A DNA stretch of 64,000 nucleotides from assembly GCA_963740525.1 (NCBI GenBank), contig CAVUEG010000005.1, positions 124,001-188,000 on the forward strand. Reading direction: 5' to 3'. This document shows, piece after piece, positions 33,846-42,193 of the stretch. The notes under the pieces were generated by a model. It was not told where the DNA came from, ran no database searches, and saw nothing but the letters and a program-made list of their open reading frames with translations. Positions within the stretch are counted from its first letter, which is position 1. Every line of letters begins with the position of its first letter. The translations under genes and the position numbers were made by a program. This DNA comes from CAVUEG01 sp963740525 (GTDB lineage Bacteria > Actinomycetota > Actinomycetes > Propionibacteriales > Nocardioidaceae).

Positions 33846-34162
33846 GCAGGAGCCTCGACCCCGACGAGTACGTCGAGGCGGTGTTGGTGCTCGTCGAGCG
33901 GATCCCGCGCGGCCGGGTCACGACGTACGGCGCGATCGCCGAGGCGGTCGGCGTCGGCGGCCCGCGCCAGGTGGGCGCCGTGATGGCGAGGTACGGCGGG
34001 CCGGTGCCGTGGTGGCGGGTGGTGCGTGCCGACGGGACGCTGCCCCGGAGCCACCAGGACGACGCGCGGCAGCACTACCTCGAGGAGGCGACGCCGTTCC
34101 GCTCCCGAGGCGCGGGCACCGCCAGGGTCGACCTGGTCGCGGCCTTCTGGTCCCCGGAGTGA
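33842..34162 (+). CDS. alkyltransferase-like (ATL/MGMT-family) protein
   Basis: A 106-residue DNA-binding protein of the O6-alkylguanine repair family, C-terminal domain only. The YVEAVLVLVERIPRGRVTTYGAIAEAVG segment is the winged-helix part and VGAVMARYGG the Arg-finger helix. At the active-site position it reads PVPWWRVV, with Trp in place of the alkyl-accepting Cys of PCHRV, so it should bind alkylated bases and flag them for excision repair, not repair them directly. GTG 33842 overlaps the previous stop. It resembles Rv3204 of M. tuberculosis in place and type. Confidence 0.85.
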   Translation: MSRSLDPDEYVEAVLVLVERIPRGRVTTYGAIAEAVGVGGPRQVGAVMARYGGPVPWWRVVRADGTLPRSHQDDARQHYLEEATPFRSRGAGTARVDLVAAFWSPE

Positions 34163-34180
34163 GCCGGAGGCGGTGAGGGG

Positions 34181-35581
34181 TCAGCGGGCGCGAGCACGCT
34201 CCGCGAGCGCCCTCAGGGCGGCCGGGAAGATCTCGGCCGGCGGGGTGACCAGCCCCGCACCGACCTGGCCGACCCCGGCGACCCGGCCCGCCATCCCGGT
34301 GTTGATCTGGGGCAGGATCGAGGTCCGGCACACCTTGGTGACGTCGATCCCGGTCGGGGTGCCCTGGAACTCCAGCACGGGCACCGACCATCGCGGGTTC
34401 TCCGCGAGCGTGATCTCGTGCATCCGCCGGGTGGTGGCCAGGGCGTCGGGCACGGTGCCCCCGACGAAGCGCACGATCGCCGGCGCGGTCGCCATCGCGA
34501 ACCCGCCGATGCCGGCGGTCTCGGTGATCGCGGAGTCGCCGATGTCGGGGTTCGCGTCCTCGGGGCCGTAGTCGCCGAGGAACAGCCCGTCCGCGAGCTG
34601 CGCCGGGCCGGTGAACCAGGCGTCGCCTGTGCCCGCGGTCTGGATGCCGAACTCCGTACCGTTGCGGGCCATCGCGACCACCATCGTCGAGCCCTCGATG
34701 TCCCGGGCCGCGTCGAGCGCAAGCTTGCACGCCGGCATGGCGAGGTTGAGGAAGAAGTGGTCGTTGCCGCCCACGAACCGGAGCACCTCGGCGATCTCGG
34801 CGTTCGCGTGGCCCGAGTCGACCATCGCGGGCGCCAGGTCACGCAGCAGCATCAGCGTGCCGGCCCGGTTCCGGTTGTGCGCCTCGTCGCCCATCTGGAG
34901 CATCTGGGTGAGGATCCCGGTCACGTCGACCGGCCCCGTCGACCGGACCGCGGCGGCGAGCAGGGGGCCGAGCACCCGGGACATCCAGTGCAGGCGCTCG
35001 AGCACCTCGGGGCCGTACGCGCCGTACCGCAGGACCTTGCCCAGACCCTCGTTGAGAGAACAGTAGGAGCGCTTGCCGGTAGCCGGATCCTCGAGCACGA
35101 ACATCCACATCGACGGCGTCACCAGCCCGGCCATCGGGCCGACGGTGCCGTGGTGGTGGCACGGCTCGAAGCTGATCGTCTCGCCCGACTCGTAGAGGCG
35201 TACGGCGTCCTCGGGGTCATCGACCAGACCCTCCAGGGCAGCAGCGCCCATCAGGGCACCACGCATCGGCCCGGACGCCTGCTCCCAGGTCAGTGGGGGA
35301 CCGGCGTGCAGGAACTCACCGGTGCCGAGCCCGAGCACCTCGGAGGCGGGCGCGACGTCGACGAGCATCGCCTGGACGTCGAGCACGGCTTGGACCGCGC
35401 GGGCGTTGGCGTCGCGCCGCAGGGGGTCCAGGGCGAGGGTGGCGAGGTCGTTCTCGGTGCCCGACATCGGTGGGCGCCAGTCGACGCGCTCGACGGGTAC
35501 GGCCTGTGCGGCGACAGCCTCCGCGAACAGGTCGGCCCCGGCACTGACCACGGAAGTGGGGGTCTCGGTGGACGTGGTCAT
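34181..35581 (-). CDS. allG: DUF1116 protein, AllG-like subunit of an oxamate-type carbamoyltransferase
   Basis: A 466-residue protein matching DUF1116 (E. coli YlbE/AllG) by blocks such as FEPCHHHGTVGPMAGLVTPS, QMGDEAHNRNRAGTLMLLRDL, RFVGGNDHFFLNLAMPACKL and NGTEFGIQTAGT. In E. coli, AllF, AllG and AllH together form oxamate carbamoyltransferase, which converts oxalurate and phosphate to oxamate and carbamoyl phosphate. ATG 35581 overlaps the FdrA stop, and the order AllH-AllF-AllG is one coupled operon. The substrate here may differ, given the ring-opening amidohydrolase and molybdenum hydroxylase in the island. Confidence 0.8.
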   Translation of the reverse strand: MTTSTETPTSVVSAGADLFAEAVAAQAVPVERVDWRPPMSGTENDLATLALDPLRRDANARAVQAVLDVQAMLVDVAPASEVLGLGTGEFLHAGPPLTWEQASGPMRGALMGAAALEGLVDDPEDAVRLYESGETISFEPCHHHGTVGPMAGLVTPSMWMFVLEDPATGKRSYCSLNEGLGKVLRYGAYGPEVLERLHWMSRVLGPLLAAAVRSTGPVDVTGILTQMLQMGDEAHNRNRAGTLMLLRDLAPAMVDSGHANAEIAEVLRFVGGNDHFFLNLAMPACKLALDAARDIEGSTMVVAMARNGTEFGIQTAGTGDAWFTGPAQLADGLFLGDYGPEDANPDIGDSAITETAGIGGFAMATAPAIVRFVGGTVPDALATTRRMHEITLAENPRWSVPVLEFQGTPTGIDVTKVCRTSILPQINTGMAGRVAGVGQVGAGLVTPPAEIFPAALRALAERARAR

Positions 35582-37074
35582 CGGGTGCCTCCGCGGATCA
35601 GCTCGACCGCCCGGCGCGCGGCGCGGGCGTTGGACAGGAAGACCTCGGCGCCGGCGTCGGCGAGCGCCTGCGCCTGCCTGTCGAGGCCCTGTGGATCGCC
35701 CGAGGTGCCGACGCAGGCGACCACCACAGGCAGGCTGCGTCCAGCCTCCCGGGCGGTGGCGACGGCCTCTCGGATGGCCGGGGCCAGAGTGCTCGCCGGG
35801 TCGTCCTCGGCACCGTGACCCAGGACCACGTCGAGCAGGACCACGCCGGTCTGCGGGTCGGCCGCGGCGCGGGCCAGGTGCTCGTGGCGCAGCGTCGGGT
35901 CGATCATCGGGTGGGCACGGCCCGCGGTCAGCGCATCGTCGCCGAAGTCGACCATCGTGTGACCGGCGGCGGTCAGGCTGGCGTCGAGCGCGAGGTCGTC
36001 GGCCAGCGGGATGTTGGACCGGACCGGCCCGAGCTCGGCGGCCGCGATCAGCATCGCCTCGTCGCACAGCGTGCCGCCGACGAAGAGCCCCCGCAGGAAG
36101 CCCTCGGCCTCGCCGTCCGCGGGAGTGCCCCACGTGGGCCAGGCCGGGAGGTCTCGGCCGAGTGCGGTCAGCACCGCCTCGGCGGCATCGGTCAGGTCGG
36201 GCTGGCCGGCGCCGAGGAGGGCGAGCTGGACCGGCGTGGCCAACGTGGCGGCGAACTCACGCAGGGCCGCGGCGACCTCGTCGGCGGGAGGCTTGGAGAC
36301 CACCACGACCAGCTCGACCGCCGGATCCTCGTCCAGTCGGCGGAGCGCTTCTCGGGTGCTCAGCCCACCGACGTCGGACGACAGGTCGCGGCCACCGACA
36401 CCGAAGGCCGTGGAGACGCCGACCCCTGCCGCGTCGAGCAGGCAGAGCAGCTGCTGGCAGCCGGTGCCGGACGCGGCGACGAGACCGACCGGGCCGGGGC
36501 TGGTCGCGTTCGCGAAGCCCAGCCCGAGCCCGCCGATCAGGGCGGTGCCGCAGTCGGGTCCCATCACCAGCAGGCCGCGCTCGGTCGCGAGCCGCTTGAG
36601 CGCCACCTCCTGCTCGAGCGGGACGTTGTCGCTGAAGATCATCACGTCGCGGCCCGCATCCAGGGCGTCGGTCGCCTCCACCGCGGCCGACGGGCCCGGG
36701 ACAGAGACCAGGGCCAGTGCTTGGGGGGTGTGCCGCAGGGCCACGGCCGTAGTGCGGGCGGGCGCCAGCTCGCTCTCACCTGCCGGCCGGCGTGACGTGG
36801 CCGTGAGCGCGGTGTCGACGGCGGCCAGCGCGGCCGCCAGGTCGTCGGCCGAGGCGACCCGGAGCGCGACCACCATGTCGTTGCCCGTGCACTCGGGGAC
36901 CTCGAACCCCATCTCGCCGAGCACATCGACGTTGAGCGGCGTCGCCATCGCGACCTGGGCCGCGAGTACTCCTGGGGCTCCTTGCACGCTCTTGGAGACC
37001 TGGAGCAGCGTCACCGAGTCGGCGTACGCGCCAGCTCGGAGCTCGACGTGGGTGGTGCCGGGAGGCTGGGTCAT
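35578..37074 (-). CDS. fdrA: FdrA/AllF-like acyl-CoA-synthetase-fold subunit
   Basis: A 498-residue protein of the FdrA family (succinyl-CoA-synthetase alpha-like fold). Diagnostic parts are VELRAGAYADSVTLLQVSK at the start, IFSDNVPLEQEVALKRLATE, LVMGPDCGTALIGGLGLGFAN, VGLVAASGTGCQQLLCLLD and, near the C-terminus, VVLLDVVLGHGAEDDP. It is longer than the N-terminal half-proteins and so is a full FdrA. It starts at ATG 37074 within the AllH stop and overlaps AllG at its end. It is one of three subunits of the presumed carbamoyltransferase. Confidence 0.85.
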   Translation of the reverse strand: MTQPPGTTHVELRAGAYADSVTLLQVSKSVQGAPGVLAAQVAMATPLNVDVLGEMGFEVPECTGNDMVVALRVASADDLAAALAAVDTALTATSRRPAGESELAPARTTAVALRHTPQALALVSVPGPSAAVEATDALDAGRDVMIFSDNVPLEQEVALKRLATERGLLVMGPDCGTALIGGLGLGFANATSPGPVGLVAASGTGCQQLLCLLDAAGVGVSTAFGVGGRDLSSDVGGLSTREALRRLDEDPAVELVVVVSKPPADEVAAALREFAATLATPVQLALLGAGQPDLTDAAEAVLTALGRDLPAWPTWGTPADGEAEGFLRGLFVGGTLCDEAMLIAAAELGPVRSNIPLADDLALDASLTAAGHTMVDFGDDALTAGRAHPMIDPTLRHEHLARAAADPQTGVVLLDVVLGHGAEDDPASTLAPAIREAVATAREAGRSLPVVVACVGTSGDPQGLDRQAQALADAGAEVFLSNARAARRAVELIRGGTR

Positions 37075-37889
37075 GCGCAGCGGGCTCCTTCGAGGGGGAC
37101 GGTTCGTGAGGGCAGTCGTGGCTCGGGGAGTCGTACGCCGGACAGGTGGCGGGCGGCGAGGACGGCGCCGTACAGCAGGCCGGTGCCGGAGGTGTGTCCG
37201 ATGCGGGTCAGCGCCGCGGCGCGGCGACCGACCGCGTCCGCCGAGCGGGAACGCACCGCCAGCAGCAGCGCCCGGAACTCGGGTACCACCTCGCCGTGCA
37301 CCGCACAGTCGAGCAGGGTGGCCGACAGAAGGGTGGTCCGGTGCGCCGAGGCCGCCACCGCTCCGGCCACCGCGCTGGTGCGTCCAGCCGCGGCGTGCAC
37401 GGCCAGCCACCCGGCGAGGACGTCGTCCCCGAGGGGGGTCAGCCCGCTTCCGAGCCCGACGAGGGCGGCCACGGAGCCGGGCTGGTCGGCCGTGAGAGCG
37501 GCCAGCGCGCCGACGGGCAGCTCGTCAGTCACGCTCGCGGGCGCCCGCAGGTGGTCGCGCGCGAAGAGGAGGTCCTCGCAGCCCAGGTCGGGGACGGCGA
37601 CGTCGAGCACACGGCCGACGACGAGGGTGTGGCCGGCGAGGTGCACCCGGCCGTCGAGCACGGTCGCCTGGTCGGCGGCCTGCGCCCAGGCGAGCTCGTC
37701 GTACGCGGTCCTCAGGGCGCAGGGGACGCCCGCAGCGTGGCGGGACAGCACCCCCAGGCACCAGCCGCCGAGGTCGAGGTAGATCGCCAGCTCGCCGCGG
37801 TGGACCACCGCGGCGACGCGTTCGGGTCCCGCCAGCCGGTCGCGAACCCGGGCCGGCGCCGCGACGGCGATGCGGGGCTCCTGGCACAT
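37071..37889 (-). CDS. allH: DUF2877 protein, AllH-like carbamoyltransferase subunit
   Basis: A 272-residue protein with the DUF2877 hallmarks VGLGSGLTPLGDDVLAGWLA and IGHTSGTGLLYGAVLAA, as in E. coli YlbF/AllH. Start ATG 37889 has a TAGCGT box ten bases upstream, giving a very short leader. It is the first gene of the minus-strand allH-allF-allG operon and is divergent from pucR, which almost certainly controls it. Some N-terminal choice remains (in-frame upstream starts exist but overlap the operator). Confidence 0.75.
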   Translation of the reverse strand: MCQEPRIAVAAPARVRDRLAGPERVAAVVHRGELAIYLDLGGWCLGVLSRHAAGVPCALRTAYDELAWAQAADQATVLDGRVHLAGHTLVVGRVLDVAVPDLGCEDLLFARDHLRAPASVTDELPVGALAALTADQPGSVAALVGLGSGLTPLGDDVLAGWLAVHAAAGRTSAVAGAVAASAHRTTLLSATLLDCAVHGEVVPEFRALLLAVRSRSADAVGRRAAALTRIGHTSGTGLLYGAVLAARHLSGVRLPEPRLPSRTVPLEGARCA

Positions 37890-37900
37890 GGTGTGCTCGA

Positions 37901-37930
37901 CGCTAACCGGATCGGCTACGGTTTGCCGAT
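37901..37930. promoter_or_regulatory. divergent promoter/operator between allH and pucR
   Basis: The inverted repeat ATCGGC-N8-GCCGAT (37911-37930) lies between the divergent genes. For the plus strand, TACGGT inside it (37917-37922) is a likely -10 box of pucR. For the minus strand, TAGCGT (37901-37906) is a -10 box of allH with the repeat over its -35 region. The geometry fits control of both genes from one site. Confidence 0.5.
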
Positions 37931-37961
37931 GTGAGGTCTTGCCAAGCCTTCCCCCGATGAG

Positions 37962-39617
37962 GTGCAAGAGTTGATAGCCCCGGCGCACGGAGTCCCCCTG
38001 CGCGACCTGCTCGCCCTGGACGGCTTCGCCGAGGTCGCCGTCCTGGCCGGCACCTCGACCCTGGACCGGGTGGTCAGTGGGATCAGCGTGATGGACGGGG
38101 TCGCTTCGCTCGAGCCCACCCGTGCTCACGAGCTCGTCGTCGCGTACGCCGTCCCGGCCACCCACGAGGCCGGCCAGCTGGTCCGGCGGCTCCACGAGCG
38201 CGACGTGGTCGGCCTGATGTTCCGCCCCGAACGGCGCGACCAGCCGATGGACCCCGAGGTGCTCGCGCTGGCCGACGAGCTCGGGTTCGCGATCCTGGTC
38301 GTCCCCGCGGCGCTGTCGGTCGAGGACCTCGTCCAGCGCGCCTTCGCGCTGCTCAACGAGGTGCAGGCCGCGGCGCTCAACCGGATCGACGCGCTGCACA
38401 CGGCCCTCACCCTGATCGTGCTCGAGGGCGGCGACCTGGCCCAGATCGCGGCCGAGGTCGCGCGAGTGCTCGACGTGGGGGTGCTGGTGACCTCCACCGA
38501 CGGCCGGGTGCGGGCCGAGGCGCTGCCCGAGGACCTGCGCGCCCCTCTGTCCGCCGCCGAGCTCTTCGACGAGACCGGAAGGTTCCGGGTGGAGCGCGTG
38601 AGCGGCGACCCGGTGGCCGTGGCGGGTGGCCACGTGGCGATGCAGCCGATCGTCGCCGGCGGGACCGACCTGGCCCGGCTGGTCTGCTACCGACCCGGCT
38701 CACCGCTGCCGCTGGAGGACGTCTCCGCGCTCCAGCGGGCCGCCACTGTGGCCGCGCTGCTGCTCACCAGGCAGGAGGCGGTGACCGCGGTGGAGAACAA
38801 GTACCGCGGCGACTTCCTGCGTGACGTCTTCCTCGGCCGCGCCGGCGACGAGGCCTACGTGGTCGAGCACGCCGAGGCCCTCGGGTGGAACCTGACCAGG
38901 CCGATGCTGGTGCTGTCCGCCGAGCTCGATCCCGCCCCCGCCTCCGACGGCCCGGCCACCTCGCGGGTGCGTCGCGGCTGGCAGGAGCGCTTCTCGGCTG
39001 CGTGGCGCCAGGTCTGCGCGTCGTACGACGCCAGCGTGCCGACGGTCGACTTCTCCTCCGAGGTGGTGGTCCTGCTCCCCGCGCCCGACGGCGCGACCGG
39101 GGCTGCCCTCGAGACCTCCATGCACGCCGCGGTGCGACAGATCGTGACCGCGGTGCGCGGTGACAAGGGCGGCGGCAGGCGGCCGTTCTCGGTCGGGGTG
39201 AGCCGGGCCGCCGGGTCGCTGGTGGACCTGCCGGACGCCTACGCCCAGGCCCGGCGCGCCGCCGAGGTGGGGCGCCGGGTCCACGGCGGGGGAGGCACGA
39301 CCTGGTTCGATCAGCTCGGCATCCACCGGCTGATCGCACTGGTGCCCGACCCGGCCGAGCTGACCGAGTTCGCCGAGGACGTGCTGGGCGAGCTCGCGAA
39401 GGACACGAACGAGGCCGCCGACCTGCGGGTCACTCTCCAGGTGCTGCTGGACACCAACTTCAACGTCGCCGAGGCCGCCCGCCTGCAGTTCTTCCACTAC
39501 AACACGATGCGCTACCGGGTCTCCAAGCTCGAACGCATGCTCGGCCCGATCGCCAGCGACCCCCACCTGCGCCTCGACGTCGCCGTCGCCCTGAAGGTGC
39601 TCGAGATACGCCCCTGA
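37962..39617 (+). CDS. pucR: PucR-family transcriptional regulator
   Basis: A 551-residue regulator. The N-terminal PucR domain begins VPLRDLLALDGFAEVAVLAG; the middle resembles a CdaR/GGDEF-like domain (PFSVGVSRAAGSLVDLPDAYAQARRAAEVG); the C-terminal helix-turn-helix is LLDTNFNVAEAARLQFFHYNTMRYRVSKLERMLG. Members respond to purine or related nitrogen metabolites and activate their breakdown genes. It lies between the divergent allHFG operon and the permease-hydroxylase operon, so it probably governs both. A palindromic repeat follows its stop. Start GTG 37962 is the best fit; TTG 37971 is possible. Confidence 0.85.
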   Translation: MQELIAPAHGVPLRDLLALDGFAEVAVLAGTSTLDRVVSGISVMDGVASLEPTRAHELVVAYAVPATHEAGQLVRRLHERDVVGLMFRPERRDQPMDPEVLALADELGFAILVVPAALSVEDLVQRAFALLNEVQAAALNRIDALHTALTLIVLEGGDLAQIAAEVARVLDVGVLVTSTDGRVRAEALPEDLRAPLSAAELFDETGRFRVERVSGDPVAVAGGHVAMQPIVAGGTDLARLVCYRPGSPLPLEDVSALQRAATVAALLLTRQEAVTAVENKYRGDFLRDVFLGRAGDEAYVVEHAEALGWNLTRPMLVLSAELDPAPASDGPATSRVRRGWQERFSAAWRQVCASYDASVPTVDFSSEVVVLLPAPDGATGAALETSMHAAVRQIVTAVRGDKGGGRRPFSVGVSRAAGSLVDLPDAYAQARRAAEVGRRVHGGGGTTWFDQLGIHRLIALVPDPAELTEFAEDVLGELAKDTNEAADLRVTLQVLLDTNFNVAEAARLQFFHYNTMRYRVSKLERMLGPIASDPHLRLDVAVALKVLEIRP

Positions 39618-39624
39618 AACGGCC

Positions 39625-39692
39625 CTCCGGGGTTGCGGTTTGGTCCCCAACCGCAGGTTTTTCGGGGTGGAACGTGCAGTTCGTGACCAATG
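39625..39692 (+). repeat. dispersed palindromic intergenic repeat, copy C
   Basis: Begins eight bases after the pucR stop. Left arm TTGGTCCCCAACCGCAGGTT, right arm AACGTGCAGTTCGTGACCAA, nearly complementary. This is the best-preserved of the three copies, 38 kb from copies A and B. Confidence 0.85.
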
Positions 39693-39825
39693 GATACCCC
39701 CAGGGCGTACGCCGTGAATCACACCGCGCGCACAGATCGCCCACCGAAACGCAGACAAGACCTGCCATGGCGTAGCACGTTCCTTCGGCAGAAAATGTCG
39801 GTGAGGCTCTGTGACCGGGACCACT

Positions 39826-39860
39826 AGGTTCGGTGCAATTGAGGGGTAGGTACTACCCCT
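39826..39860 (+). promoter_or_regulatory. promoter and palindromic operator of the permease operon
   Basis: TAGGTT (39826-39831) is a plausible -10 box. Just past the expected transcription start is a perfect palindrome AGGGGTAG-GTA-CTACCCCT (39842-39860), 22 bases before ATG 39882, which has its own GAGGAG site. It may bind a repressor or PucR, or fold in the RNA leader. Confidence 0.55.
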
Positions 39861-39881
39861 TCGCCTGCGAGGAGCCGAGTC

Positions 39882-41249
39882 ATGTCGATGTTCAAGTGGG
39901 ATCTGGTCGATCCGCAACCCGGTGAGGCCGTCGCGCCGCACCAACGCCTCGCCTGGGGCAAGACAGTCGGGCTCGGTGCCCAGCACGTGGTCGCCATGTT
40001 CGGCGCCACCTTCGTGTTCCCGCTGATCATGGGCCTGGACCCGAACCTGGCCATCATGTTCTCGGGCATCTGCACGATCCTGTTCCTGGTCATCTGCCAG
40101 AACAAGGTCCCCAGCTATCTGGGCACCAGCGCGTCCTTCGTCGCGAGCGTCTCGGCGATCCGTGCCTACGACAACGGCGACTCGGCACACGTCACCGGCG
40201 CGATCATGGTCGCCGGCCTCGTGCTCGCGGCCGTAGGTCTGCTGGTGCACTTCGCCGGTGCCCATTGGATCCACCGGATCCTGCCTCCGGCCGTCACGGG
40301 TGCCGTGGTCATGCTGATCGGGTTCAACCTGGCACCCGTGGTCGCCGGCATCTACTGGCCGCAGGATCAGTGGGTGGCCCTGCTCACGGCCACGTTCATG
40401 ATCTGCGCCGCGGTTCTTCTCCCCGGCTTCTGGTCGCGGATCGCCGTCTTCCTGGCCCTCATCTTCGGCTACGTGCTCTCCTGGGTGGCCGACGGATTGT
40501 TCGGCGCGATCACCTCGCAGAACCCCGCCAACAACATGACCGTCGAGGCGCATGACCGGCTCAGCTGGGCGGGCGTCAAGGCCGCCGACTGGGTCGGATT
40601 CCCGTCCGGGACGCTCTCCGACGGCGTTTCCGTCGTGCACGGCCCGAGCTTCTCGCTCACTTTCATCCTGCTGGTGCTGCCCGGTGTGATCGCGTTGATC
40701 GCGGAGAACACCGGACACGTCAAGGCGGTTGCGGAGATGACCGGCGAGGACCTCGACCCCTACATGGGTCGCGCGATCGGTGCCGACGGTCTTGCCACGG
40801 CGCTGGCCAGTGCGTTCGGCGGTTCGCCGACCACGACGTACGCCGAGAACATCGGGGTCATGGGTGCCACCAGGGTCTACTCGACGGCCGCGTACTACGT
40901 CGCCGCACTGGTCGCGATCCTGCTGGGGCTCTGCCCGAAGTTCGGTGCGATCGTCAGCGCAACGCCTGGTGGCGTGCTCGGCGGCATCACCGTCGTGCTC
41001 TACGGCATGATCGGTCTGGTCGGAGCCAAGATCTGGGTCGAGAACCGAGTCGACTTCGGCAACCCGGTCAACATGGTCGGTCTGGCCGCCGGCCTGATCG
41101 CAGGCATCGGTGGGGTCAAGCTCGTCATCACCGACAACTTCGAGCTGAGTGGCATTGCGCTGGGCACGATCCTGGTGATCGTCTACTACCACCTGGTCAA
41201 GGGCCGGACGCAGAGTCAAGGAGCCGAAGAGGTGACGCGGGCTCTGTGA
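39882..41249 (+). CDS. nucleobase:cation symporter (NCS2/NAT), uracil-type
   Basis: A 455-residue permease with about 12-14 hydrophobic segments. In the NAT signature region it reads TTTYAENIGVMGATRVYS, the form found in UraA/RutG/PyrP uracil permeases; xanthine and urate carriers usually have Gln-Asn there. A second acidic site, VIALIAENTGHVKAV, matches the substrate-binding Glu of UraA, and NKVPSYLGTSASF matches the first discontinuous-helix region. It is the first gene of the plus-strand catabolic operon. Import of uracil or a uracil-like ring is inferred. Confidence 0.85.
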   Translation: MSMFKWDLVDPQPGEAVAPHQRLAWGKTVGLGAQHVVAMFGATFVFPLIMGLDPNLAIMFSGICTILFLVICQNKVPSYLGTSASFVASVSAIRAYDNGDSAHVTGAIMVAGLVLAAVGLLVHFAGAHWIHRILPPAVTGAVVMLIGFNLAPVVAGIYWPQDQWVALLTATFMICAAVLLPGFWSRIAVFLALIFGYVLSWVADGLFGAITSQNPANNMTVEAHDRLSWAGVKAADWVGFPSGTLSDGVSVVHGPSFSLTFILLVLPGVIALIAENTGHVKAVAEMTGEDLDPYMGRAIGADGLATALASAFGGSPTTTYAENIGVMGATRVYSTAAYYVAALVAILLGLCPKFGAIVSATPGGVLGGITVVLYGMIGLVGAKIWVENRVDFGNPVNMVGLAAGLIAGIGGVKLVITDNFELSGIALGTILVIVYYHLVKGRTQSQGAEEVTRAL

Positions 41250-41287
41250 TCCGATGAGCCCGTGGACACGCATCTGAACGGAGATCG

Positions 41288-42193
41288 GTGAAGCCTGCAC
41301 CATTCGCGTACGTCCGCCCGGGCAGCCTCGACGAGGCGCTCGAGGCCCTGGCGGAGAACCCGGACGCGAAGGTGCTGGCTGGAGGGCAGAGCCTCATCCC
41401 GTTGCTGTCGATGAGGCTGGCCTCGCCGGCCCTGCTCGTGGACATCAACGCCGTCCCCGACCTGGACCACGTCGTCTGCGATGACGACGGGGTCCGGGTC
41501 GGGGCACTGGCGCGTCACGCTGCTGTCGAGGCCGACTCCGAGGCCCGGCGTACCCAGCCGCTGCTCTCCCTGGCCCTGCGCAACGTCGCACACCCCACGA
41601 TCCGCAACCGCGGGACCACCGTCGGCTCCCTCGTCCACGCCGACGCCGCGGCCGAGATGCCGGTGGTGCTCAGCCTGCTCGAGGGCTGGGTCACGGTCCG
41701 GTCGGTGGCCGGCGAGCGGACCATCCCCGCGTCCGAGCTGTACGCCGGCCCGCTGGAGACCACGCTGCACCACGACGAGATCGCGACCGAGGCGTTCTTC
41801 CCCGCCCTGCGGGCCGGACAGGGCGTCGCCTTCGAGGAGATCGCGCGCCGGCACGGCGACTACGCCCTGTGCGGGGTCGCCGGGCTCGTCTCGCTCGACG
41901 CCGGCGGCACCCTCACGCAGGCACGACTCGGGTACCTCTCGGTCTCCGACGTTCCCACCGTCGTCGAGGTGACGTCGGTCTTCGCCGACGGCCTCACCGA
42001 GTCCGCCGTGGCAGCCGCCGGAGACCTCGCGCTCGGCTCGCTGGACCCGCAGGGGGACATCCACGGCACCTCCGACTACCGCGCCCAGCTGGTGCGGGTG
42101 CTGACCTCCCGCGTACTCCGGGCGGCGTACGACGACGCCCGCTCCCGGGGCTCGAACCCCACGGGACCGACCGCGACGAAGGAGAGCGCGTGA
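41288..42193 (+). CDS. molybdenum hydroxylase FAD-binding subunit
   Basis: A 301-residue CoxM-type subunit: AGGQSLIPLLSMRLASP is the first flavin-binding loop, and RNRGTTVGSLVHADAAAEMP the second. It passes electrons from the iron-sulfur subunit to an acceptor. GTG 41288 has GGAGA upstream. It is coupled by GTGA overlap to the 2Fe-2S subunit, in the usual M-S-L order of CODH/xanthine-dehydrogenase-family enzymes. Confidence 0.9.
   Translation: MKPAPFAYVRPGSLDEALEALAENPDAKVLAGGQSLIPLLSMRLASPALLVDINAVPDLDHVVCDDDGVRVGALARHAAVEADSEARRTQPLLSLALRNVAHPTIRNRGTTVGSLVHADAAAEMPVVLSLLEGWVTVRSVAGERTIPASELYAGPLETTLHHDEIATEAFFPALRAGQGVAFEEIARRHGDYALCGVAGLVSLDAGGTLTQARLGYLSVSDVPTVVEVTSVFADGLTESAVAAAGDLALGSLDPQGDIHGTSDYRAQLVRVLTSRVLRAAYDDARSRGSNPTGPTATKESA

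Noticed and set aside
39882..41249. Xanthine permease
   Set aside because: Signature residues are those of uracil carriers (Glu in place of Gln).
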